This document shows, piece by piece, positions 7,799-15,810 of a stretch of DNA of 64,000 nt (the stretch's first letter is position 1; each line of letters opens with the position of its first letter). The stretch comes from Pedobacter steynii. Its GTDB lineage: Bacteria > Bacteroidota > Bacteroidia > Sphingobacteriales > Sphingobacteriaceae. Under the pieces are notes generated by a model. It saw only the letters and a list, made by a program, of their open reading frames with translations, was not told the origin of the DNA and searched no databases. The translations under genes were made by a program, and so were the position numbers. Where the stretch lies: assembly GCF_001721645.1 (NCBI RefSeq), contig NZ_CP017141.1, positions 3,844,001 through 3,908,000 of the forward strand, given 5' to 3'.

Positions 7799-10177
7799 AT
7801 GTTCAGACTGAATCTTAAAATCGCTTTGCGGAACCTTTGGAAGAACAAAGGGTATACTGCCATTAACATAGGCGGATTGGCCATTGCGCTTTCAGCATTC
7901 ATTTTGGTGGTGATGTATGTTGGTTTTGAAACAAGTTTTGACCATAATATTCCAAATCACAACCGTATTTATCTGGTCGGCAGGAGTCTGCCTGAGGGCA
8001 AAACAAATTATACTTCGCTTTCACTGGCAAGGGCGATGAAAGACGCTTTACCGGAAATTGAAAATGTTGGAAGAAGTAAAAAGGTCGGTTTTGAATTTGC
8101 TTTTAGTACCGATCAGGGCAGGGTCTATGGTAAAAACGTAATTTCTTTAGATTATGAATTGGCAAAAATGTTCCGGCTGCAACCAGAAGGTGGATTAAGA
8201 AAACCGGCTGCAGAGGCTTTGAATTTATATATACCTCAGGAGTTTGCCGATGTCTTGTTCCCCCGAAAGAAACCCGTTTACCCCGAATTGGTTGCCATCG
8301 GCCCCAGGTCAGCTGGACAATCGGCAAACATCCAGGGTATCATCAACCACCGCGTAGATCATTCAAATCTGAAGTTTGATGCGCTGGTAATTTCAAATGA
8401 CCTTGATGTAAACCAGGATCCGAATGCATTGAATTACCATACCTATATCGAGGTTAGGGAAGGGACAAATATGCTGGAACTTGAACAAAAGATTGATGGT
8501 TTATTTAAAAAGGAAATGATCAAAAACGGGATGTCAGCCAGTGACCCGTTAATTTCCGGCAAATCGGCCGTCTTTTTGGATCCTTTGAATAACTTGCATT
8601 TAAGGCCTATAGCAGGAAATAATACCAATTATAAAATTGTGCTGGCCTTAGGTGTGCTGGCCATTCTGGTTCTGGTTATTGCTTGTATAAATTTCACCAA
8701 TCTGACTATAGCGCAGACGAATAGAAGAGCAAAAGAAGTTGGTGTTAAAAAAGTGCTTGGTGCTTACCGCATGAACCTGATTTTTCAGTTTCTGATCGAA
8801 ATTCTGATGCAGTGTATTTTCGCATTGGCGATTGGATTGGCATTGGCTGAATTATTCCTTCCCTATTTTAATGGTTTGTTTGAGACCTCTTTATCCTTAT
8901 GGAAAGGCAATGGGGCTCTGGCCTGGCAGTTGCCAGCTATTTTGATCGTGATTACACTGATTTCTGGCGTTTACCCGTCATTGGTGTTATCTGGATTTAG
9001 GCCTGCAGAAGTTTTAAAGGGGAATCTGCAAACAAGTTATAAGACCCTTTGGCTGAGAAATGTATTGTTGGTGACACAGTTTAGTGTAGCGATTGTATTT
9101 ATTGCGGGTCTATTGATTGTGAGCACACAGCTGAAATACATGAAGACGGAAGATACAGGCTTTAAGGCCGGACAGGTGGTTTTTATCCGAAATATTGTAT
9201 CGTTTAACCGTGTTAATTTTGAGCGCCTGAAGTCAAAGGTTAATGAAATTCCTGGTGTAAATTCCTTTACCGTAGCTTCAAATATCCCCGATGGCTCCAA
9301 AGCTGCAAAAAGTAACTACTCTTTTGAAGGAAAAGAACAAGGCTTAGATATGATTACTGTAGATTTTGATTATTTCGAGACGCTCGAATTGAAAGTTAGA
9401 GAAGGAAGAGTCTTTTCCAGAAGATTCAATACCGATACGGTAAATTCGATTGTATTGAATGAAAGCGCAGTAGCTGCCTATGGAATGGTCAATCCGGTTG
9501 GGAAGATCATCAGGGGGTGTCAGATGGACTATCGGATTGTTGGCGTGATTAAAGATTTTAAAGCACAAGGTTTTGAGGTGGCTGTGGAACCAACTGTTTA
9601 CGCGATAAAAAACCCTTGTGCCACCAGTAACGACAAGCTGATGTTGATGGTCAATATAGATCAGGATAAAATGGCAGCTGTCCTTGCCAGCTTAAAAACA
9701 AACTGGAAGGATTTGAACAAGCTTGATGGGGACGACTTCAGGTACGAGTTTTTGGATGAGCTTTATGGAAGGTTATTTAAAAAGCAGGAACAACTGCAGA
9801 CCGTCTTCTATTGTGCGGCTATACTGACTATTTTTATCGCTGTTCTTGGCCTATTTGCCTTCTCTGCTTTCAGTACAAATAACAGAAGAAAGGAGATTGC
9901 AGTCAGAAAGGTTTTAGGAGCAACAGACTTTCAGGTGTTCCGCTTGCTAAATGCCTTTTTCATCCGGGTAGTTTTAACTGCCAACCTGATTGGATGGCCA
10001 ATTGCCTATATCGTTGCAAAAAGATGGCTGGATACTTTTGCCTACAGAATTGATGTGCCCATTTTGCCATTTGTATTTGCTGCCCTGATCAGTACTGTTC
10101 TAACTGTGTTTACAGTAAGCATTCAGGCAAGAAAAGCGGTGAAAGCAAATCCTGTTGATGCCTTAAAATATGAATAA
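7799..10177 (+). CDS. FtsX/MacB-like ABC permease 3 (subtype A)
   Basis: A 792-residue permease with the same two-FtsX, two-periplasmic-domain plan, 13 nt after permease 2. The motifs NFTNLTIAQTNRRAKEVG, VDFDYFETLE, VLGLFAFSAF and FAYRIDV group it with permeases 1 and 5. The second FtsX motif is RRKEIAVRKVLGAT. It ends DALKYE. Nearly every residue of the N-terminal 19-residue cytoplasmic segment is shared with its neighbours, while the periplasmic domains diverge strongly. This is what one expects if the ATPase-contacting parts are constrained and the substrate-facing parts have diversified. Confidence 0.9.
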   Translation: MFRLNLKIALRNLWKNKGYTAINIGGLAIALSAFILVVMYVGFETSFDHNIPNHNRIYLVGRSLPEGKTNYTSLSLARAMKDALPEIENVGRSKKVGFEFAFSTDQGRVYGKNVISLDYELAKMFRLQPEGGLRKPAAEALNLYIPQEFADVLFPRKKPVYPELVAIGPRSAGQSANIQGIINHRVDHSNLKFDALVISNDLDVNQDPNALNYHTYIEVREGTNMLELEQKIDGLFKKEMIKNGMSASDPLISGKSAVFLDPLNNLHLRPIAGNNTNYKIVLALGVLAILVLVIACINFTNLTIAQTNRRAKEVGVKKVLGAYRMNLIFQFLIEILMQCIFALAIGLALAELFLPYFNGLFETSLSLWKGNGALAWQLPAILIVITLISGVYPSLVLSGFRPAEVLKGNLQTSYKTLWLRNVLLVTQFSVAIVFIAGLLIVSTQLKYMKTEDTGFKAGQVVFIRNIVSFNRVNFERLKSKVNEIPGVNSFTVASNIPDGSKAAKSNYSFEGKEQGLDMITVDFDYFETLELKVREGRVFSRRFNTDTVNSIVLNESAVAAYGMVNPVGKIIRGCQMDYRIVGVIKDFKAQGFEVAVEPTVYAIKNPCATSNDKLMLMVNIDQDKMAAVLASLKTNWKDLNKLDGDDFRYEFLDELYGRLFKKQEQLQTVFYCAAILTIFIAVLGLFAFSAFSTNNRRKEIAVRKVLGATDFQVFRLLNAFFIRVVLTANLIGWPIAYIVAKRWLDTFAYRIDVPILPFVFAALISTVLTVFTVSIQARKAVKANPVDALKYE

Positions 10178-10197
10178 CATAATTAACTGGTAAAGAT

Positions 10198-12597
10198 ATG
10201 TTCAGATTAAACCTTAAAATTGCTTTGCGTAACCTTTGGAAATACAAAGGATATACTGCAATCAACATTGTTGGATTATCTATTGGATTGGCGGGCTGCC
10301 TGCTGATCTTCATTTTCCTCAAGTTTCAGCTGAGCTTCGACAAGAGCGAAGAGAAAAGAGACCGGATTTACAGGATCGTCTCTTCATGGGTATATCCGGA
10401 AGGAGAGTTTTTTACCAGCGGAGTTCCGATTCCTCTGATTCCAGCAATGCGGAATGATTTCTCTGAATTTGAGAAAGTTGCTGCTGTTCATCAGGGTGGA
10501 GGCATTCTGAAGATCAGGAATGAAGAGGGAGGTGCTGACATGAAATTAAAACAGGACATTTTCTATGTTGAACCTCAGTTTTTTGAGATTTTCAAAATTG
10601 AATGGCTTTCCGGAAAGCCTGAAGAGGCGCTGTCACAACCGAATATGGTAACGCTTTCGGAAAAGACAGCGGTGAAATACTTTGGGAACTGGAAAAATGC
10701 AATTGGTAAAAGTATCCGTTACGACAATAAGGCTGATTATAAGGTGACAGGAGTGTTTAAGGATTTTCCTGAGAACAGCAGTTTTCCCTTTGAGGTTGTA
10801 TTTTCTTACGCTTCTTTTGATGATAAATTCGGTAAAGAATGGGGATGGGTAACAAACAGGTCAGAAGGTTATGGTTTATTGAAAGAAGGCCTGACGCCTG
10901 CGGATCTGGTCAAGCCGTTAAAGCAGTTTATCGATAAACATTATACAGAGAAGTCGCCGGCCAAAGAAAAGCATTATTTTCAACCGCTTTCTGAGGTACA
11001 CCATGATGCACGTTATAGTAATTTCAGGTACAAAACGGTGGCTTATAAAGAACTGATTGGCCTGGGAGTAATTGGCCTTTTTCTACTGATTACCGCATGT
11101 ATCAACTTTGTCAATCTGGCTACTGCACAAGCAATCAGCCGCTCTAAAGAAGTTGGGATCAGAAAGGTTATGGGGAGCAGAAGGAAGCAGCTCATTGTGC
11201 AATTTCTCAGTGAAACCGCTTTAATAACCATCATTTCTTTGGGTTTTGCCTGTGTGCTGACAGAGTTGGTCATTCCTAAGATGGAAAGTCTGATGGAGAT
11301 AAATGTCTCTTTCCACCTTTTCACCGAGCCGGTTATTTTTGTGTTTATGTTCATTTTGATCGCATCGGTGAGTTTCCTTGCAGGACTTTACCCTGCCTTG
11401 ATCATGTCAGGATTTAGTCCGGCATTGGCGATAAAGAATAAGATCAGTTCGGCCAGTGCTGGCGGATTGGGGTTGAGAAAGGTTTTGGTGGTTGCACAAT
11501 TTGCCATTACCGCAGTCTTGATTATTGCTACGCTGGTGGTGGTCAGACAAATGGAATATATGAGGGAAAAATCTCTTGGATTTGATACAAAAGCAGTTTC
11601 TATGGTTAATATTCCCGGAGATAGCCTCAGCAGATTAAAATATGAACCGCTTAGACAGCGATTGCTTCAATTACCTGGAGTGCAGGATATCAGTCTTACA
11701 AGTGCGGCGCCAATTTCGTCGGGTAACAGAACTGTAAGTTTCAAATACGACCGTCGTCCTGAAGATGAGAAGACACAGTTGAATATCAAGCAGGCAGATG
11801 AAAACTATCTGAAGACTTTTAATTTAGAACTGATTGCAGGTAGAAATTTGTCAAAAAGCGATACCTTAAAAGAGTTTATTGTTAATGAACAGTTATTGAG
11901 GGCTTTAGGTGTTGTAAACCCTTCAGACGCAATCGGAAAGACGATCAGTTTAGGTGGCGGTAGCGGCGACAGGAAAATCGTAGGAGTGGTAAAAGATTTC
12001 AATAACATGACCTTTAAAAGTACCATTTCTCCAATCGCTATTTTTTCTGCTAAGAATGAGTATTCTGCTATGGCGATAAAGATGGATGTAAAGGAAATGA
12101 TGACCACCATTAAAAAGGTCGAACAGGAATGGAATGCGGCTTTCCCTGATGATGTTTATGAAGCTCAGTTTCTGGATGATAATATTCAGAATTTTTACAA
12201 AACAGAGCAGGTAATGGGCGTGCTGTTTAAAGTGTTTGCAGGAGTGGTGATCTTTATTTCTTTTATCGGCTTGTTTGGTCTGGTGTCGTTTATAGCTACA
12301 CAGAAGACACGTGAAATCGCCATCAGAAAAGTCCTGGGCGCTTCGACCCTGGAACTGGTTAAAATGTTGAACCGTTCTTTTTTGTGGATGGTCTTGATTG
12401 CCAACCTGGTGGCCTGGCCTCTGGCTTATATTTTCGTTTCGAAATGGCTCAATGGCTTTGTTTATCGCATAGATATCAGCATTTGGCCATTTATGATGGC
12501 GATGGTATTATCCGTTGTGATTACCTTGATTACCGTTAGTCTGCGTTCTTATAAAGCTGCAAATACAAACCCAATTGATGCCCTTAAATACGAATAA
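10198..12597 (+). CDS. FtsX/MacB-like ABC permease 4 (subtype C)
   Basis: A 799-residue duplicated FtsX permease, 20 nt after permease 3. It starts MFRLNLKIALRNLWKYKGY and ends DALKYE. Its motifs are a third version: NFVNLATAQAISRSKEVG in the first unit and VIFISFIGLFGLVSF in the second. The periplasmic region keeps an LNIKQADENYLKTFN-type segment typical of other Bacteroidota FtsX orphans. Its position after an A-type permease mirrors the A-B pairs on either side, so it may be the partner of permease 3. It closes the first sub-block before the second ATPase. Confidence 0.9.
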   Translation: MFRLNLKIALRNLWKYKGYTAINIVGLSIGLAGCLLIFIFLKFQLSFDKSEEKRDRIYRIVSSWVYPEGEFFTSGVPIPLIPAMRNDFSEFEKVAAVHQGGGILKIRNEEGGADMKLKQDIFYVEPQFFEIFKIEWLSGKPEEALSQPNMVTLSEKTAVKYFGNWKNAIGKSIRYDNKADYKVTGVFKDFPENSSFPFEVVFSYASFDDKFGKEWGWVTNRSEGYGLLKEGLTPADLVKPLKQFIDKHYTEKSPAKEKHYFQPLSEVHHDARYSNFRYKTVAYKELIGLGVIGLFLLITACINFVNLATAQAISRSKEVGIRKVMGSRRKQLIVQFLSETALITIISLGFACVLTELVIPKMESLMEINVSFHLFTEPVIFVFMFILIASVSFLAGLYPALIMSGFSPALAIKNKISSASAGGLGLRKVLVVAQFAITAVLIIATLVVVRQMEYMREKSLGFDTKAVSMVNIPGDSLSRLKYEPLRQRLLQLPGVQDISLTSAAPISSGNRTVSFKYDRRPEDEKTQLNIKQADENYLKTFNLELIAGRNLSKSDTLKEFIVNEQLLRALGVVNPSDAIGKTISLGGGSGDRKIVGVVKDFNNMTFKSTISPIAIFSAKNEYSAMAIKMDVKEMMTTIKKVEQEWNAAFPDDVYEAQFLDDNIQNFYKTEQVMGVLFKVFAGVVIFISFIGLFGLVSFIATQKTREIAIRKVLGASTLELVKMLNRSFLWMVLIANLVAWPLAYIFVSKWLNGFVYRIDISIWPFMMAMVLSVVITLITVSLRSYKAANTNPIDALKYE

Positions 12598-12630
12598 TCC
12601 CTTAAGAGTTAAATATTAAAACATATACAG

Positions 12631-13320
12631 ATGATAGAGCTAAAAAATATAGAGAAGTACTATGCGAACAAAGGCGTTAAAAGTTATATCCTTCGCCATG
12701 TCACTACTAGTATTAAACAAGGGGAGTTTGTTTCCATAATGGGACCTTCCGGAGCTGGTAAATCTACTTTACTCAACATTCTGGGGATGTTGGAAGAACC
12801 GACTTATGGATCATACGAATTTATGGGAGAGGATGTGGTTTCCTTAAATGAACGTAAGCGGATTGAGCTTTACAGAAACCATATCGGTTTTGTGTTTCAA
12901 GCTTACCATCTGATTGATGAGATGACTGTTGCAGAAAATATTGAAGCGCCTTTGCTGTACAAAAAGGTGAGTAGTTCGGAACGTAAAAGTCGTGTTGCAG
13001 ATATTCTGGACCGCTTTAATATGGTCGCCAAAAAAGATTTATTCCCAAATCAGCTTTCCGGCGGACAACAACAATTGGTTGGAATTGCAAGAGCTTTAGT
13101 TGCTGAACCTTCCATCATTTTGGCAGATGAACCAACCGGAAATCTTCAGTCCCCACAGGCACTTCAGATCATGGAGTTGTTTAAAAAATTGAATGAAGAA
13201 GAGAACATCACCATTATTCAGGTGACCCATTCAGAAGTGAACGCAGCGTATGGCAGTCGGATTTTGCATTTGCTGGATGGCGTGATTAAAGAAGATCTTT
13301 CCCTGCAACCAGCAATTTAG
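12631..13320 (+). CDS. Second ABC ATP-binding protein, with altered signature and D-loop
   Basis: A 229-residue MacB/LolD-type ATPase. Walker A GPSGAGKST, Q-loop VFQAYH, Walker B IILADEP with its catalytic Glu, and switch His in VTHSE are present. Two conserved positions differ from the first ATPase: the signature reads LSGGQQQLVGIARAL (Leu for the usual Arg after the last Gln) and the D-loop reads GNLQSP (Gln for the usual Asp). It may still bind and hydrolyse ATP, but coupling between the two sites could be altered. It lies directly before permeases 5 and 6 and probably serves them, or forms a heterodimer with the first ATPase (inference). Confidence 0.9.
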   Translation: MIELKNIEKYYANKGVKSYILRHVTTSIKQGEFVSIMGPSGAGKSTLLNILGMLEEPTYGSYEFMGEDVVSLNERKRIELYRNHIGFVFQAYHLIDEMTVAENIEAPLLYKKVSSSERKSRVADILDRFNMVAKKDLFPNQLSGGQQQLVGIARALVAEPSIILADEPTGNLQSPQALQIMELFKKLNEEENITIIQVTHSEVNAAYGSRILHLLDGVIKEDLSLQPAI

Positions 13321-13374
13321 ATGGTTTTAAATGTTTATTGATGAGGAATTTCCTGCTTAACGGTTAGAAAAACG

Positions 13375-15792
13375 ATGTTAAAACTGAACTTAAAAATAGC
13401 GTTTCGCAATCTTTTGAAAAACAAAGGGTATGCAGTTATAAATGTTTTGGGACTGGTATTTGGCCTGACTTCCTTTTTGTTATTGTTGATGTATGTTAAT
13501 CACGAACAGGATTATGACCGTTGGGATTCCGGATTAAATAATGTTTATCAGCTGAGGGAAAGGCATGATTTCTTTAGTTCTGATGCCAGGCAGCATTGGC
13601 AGGACGAAGTGGATTCTAAAATTGCCGCCTTATTAAAGAAAAGTATTCCTCAACTCAGACAGGTAACAAAAGTGGCTGCTCTTGGGAGAAACGGTACTGC
13701 GATTAAAACTGAACACGCGGAGCCGGTCATTATGATGGATTTGGTGGAAGTTGACTCTCTGTTTTTTAAGGTTTTTCCGCATAAATTTTTGAAAGGAAGC
13801 CAAAAAAATGCGATTACCGAACCGAATACCATTGTATTAAAAGAAAGCACTGCCAAAAAGATGTTTGGAACCAATGATGTGCTGGGAAAGCGTATAAAAG
13901 TACTGAGATGGCATTCAGATGAAGGAGCGTTTTATCAGGTTAAAGGTGTGGTAGCAGATCCTATAACCCCTGAAAGTTTACCTTTCAGTGCAGCGTTACA
14001 CAGTGGGGAAAGAGAAAAAGATCCAGAAGGAGCTGGGTCTACAAATTATTGTAAGATTTATGCATTAGCTGAGGGAAATATAGATACCGCTGCATTAGGC
14101 AGGACGCTTCAGAAAACCTATGTTGACCATAAAAAATCGACTCTAGCTGCTTTAAAAATCTCATATAATGAATATTACAAGGGGGGAATGTTTCCCGGGT
14201 TAAAGATGGTCTCTCTGTCGCAGGTTCATGCCAATCCGGTATTGTCTAAAAGCTGGCTGGAAAAGGTAAAGCCGATCGTAGGTCTGACCGTATTTCTGTT
14301 GCTGATCTCTATTATTAATTTTGTAAACCTGGCTACGGTACAGTCTGTTCAGCGCGCGAAGGAAGTTGGAATTAAGAAAGTTTTGGGGGTTTATAAAAGG
14401 AGTTTACTGTTGCAGTTTCTTTTGGAAGCCGCTATTCTGAGTTCGCTTGCTCTGGTGATCAGCATTGCTTTGACAGAACTTTTACTTCCTTTTTTTGGAC
14501 GTCATTTTGAAATTGAGATGTCTTTTTGGGACAATAGTCAGCTCTGGTCATTAGTAGCGCAATTGGGTGCTGTTTTTATAGTGGTCACGCTCTTGTCCGG
14601 GTTTTATCCTGCTTTCATTCTTAGTAATTGTAATCCTGTAGATGTACTCAAGGGAGCTTATGAAAGAGGGTTTAAGGGTGTCGCTTTAAGGAATGGTTTA
14701 TTGGTTTTACAATTTGTGATCGCAGTTACCTTTATTATTGGTATTGGTGTAATGGCATTACAGAACAACTATGTAACGAATAAGAATCCAGGTTTTGAAC
14801 GGGGAAGGTTAATCAATCTGCGGATTTCATATCAAAAGGATTTTGCGGAAAAAATCAGGCGTATTCCAGGTGTTAAATATGTTGCTACCACTACCCAGGT
14901 GATGGGAAACGTGTTTAATGTACCCAGAGAAATTAGCTATAAAGGGCAGGACTATAAATTAAATACCGTTACAGTTAGCATGGACGCGCTTCAGGCACTT
15001 GGTGCACAACTTGTTTCAGGACGACTATTTTCTAATGCCTATGCACAAGACACCGTAAATGCCGTGGTGTTAAACGAGGCGGCAGCCAAGCTGCTCGGGG
15101 GGCAAATGTTAGGAGAACAATACGAGTTGAAAAGCCAGGAAAAAAAATACAATTTCCAGGTTGTCGGAGTGATTAAAGATTATCATAATGAGGGATTTGA
15201 TAAAGAAATATTGCCCACTGTTTATAAAGCGACATCAGTTGGCGGAACATCAAGTACCAATAACTTATTGGTACGTTTTGAAAGTGAGCATTACCAGCAT
15301 ACCATTTCATTGATTGAAAAAGAATGGAAAAAAAGCTACCCTGATTTTCCTATGGCCTATGTGACTGCAGAAGATGCTTTTCAAAATGCCTTGAAAGCGG
15401 ACCAGCGCTTTATGGAGATGGTGATGGTGTTTAGTTTCATTTCTGTTGCGCTTTCTTTGCTTGGTTTGTTTGCGCTGGCCGCTTTTGTCTCTAAGAGAAG
15501 AACAAAAGAAATAGCGATCCGTAAAATTCTTGGCGCTTCTGACCTTCAGATTATCAGGATGTTGAATCGTTCTTTCCTGCTATTGGTTTTATTTGCCAAC
15601 GTCATCAGCTGGCCAATTGCCTATATTCTGACAAGCCGTTGGCTTTCAGGCTTTGCTTATCGCATTGAAATGCCCTTTTTCCCTTTTGCAGTGGCAACTT
15701 TACTCTCGCTTACCGTTGCATTGTTAACTGTAAGTCTTCAGGCGAAAAAAGCTGCAGTCAACGATCCAGTAAATGCGTTGAAATATGAATAG
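13375..15792 (+). CDS. FtsX/MacB-like ABC permease 5 (subtype A)
   Basis: An 805-residue duplicated FtsX permease, the longest of the six, starting MLKLNLKIAFRNLLKNKGY and ending NALKYE instead of DALKYE. The motifs NFVNLATVQSVQRAKEVG, LLGLFALAAF, ANVISWPIAYIL and GFAYRIE place it with permeases 1 and 3. The first periplasmic domain carries extra sequence, and the second is shorter than in its relatives. It follows the second ATPase by 54 nt and precedes a B-type permease by 18 nt, repeating the A-B arrangement seen at the beginning of the array. Confidence 0.9.
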   Translation: MLKLNLKIAFRNLLKNKGYAVINVLGLVFGLTSFLLLLMYVNHEQDYDRWDSGLNNVYQLRERHDFFSSDARQHWQDEVDSKIAALLKKSIPQLRQVTKVAALGRNGTAIKTEHAEPVIMMDLVEVDSLFFKVFPHKFLKGSQKNAITEPNTIVLKESTAKKMFGTNDVLGKRIKVLRWHSDEGAFYQVKGVVADPITPESLPFSAALHSGEREKDPEGAGSTNYCKIYALAEGNIDTAALGRTLQKTYVDHKKSTLAALKISYNEYYKGGMFPGLKMVSLSQVHANPVLSKSWLEKVKPIVGLTVFLLLISIINFVNLATVQSVQRAKEVGIKKVLGVYKRSLLLQFLLEAAILSSLALVISIALTELLLPFFGRHFEIEMSFWDNSQLWSLVAQLGAVFIVVTLLSGFYPAFILSNCNPVDVLKGAYERGFKGVALRNGLLVLQFVIAVTFIIGIGVMALQNNYVTNKNPGFERGRLINLRISYQKDFAEKIRRIPGVKYVATTTQVMGNVFNVPREISYKGQDYKLNTVTVSMDALQALGAQLVSGRLFSNAYAQDTVNAVVLNEAAAKLLGGQMLGEQYELKSQEKKYNFQVVGVIKDYHNEGFDKEILPTVYKATSVGGTSSTNNLLVRFESEHYQHTISLIEKEWKKSYPDFPMAYVTAEDAFQNALKADQRFMEMVMVFSFISVALSLLGLFALAAFVSKRRTKEIAIRKILGASDLQIIRMLNRSFLLLVLFANVISWPIAYILTSRWLSGFAYRIEMPFFPFAVATLLSLTVALLTVSLQAKKAAVNDPVNALKYE

Positions 15793-15810
15793 TTAATTTA
15801 AACATATACC

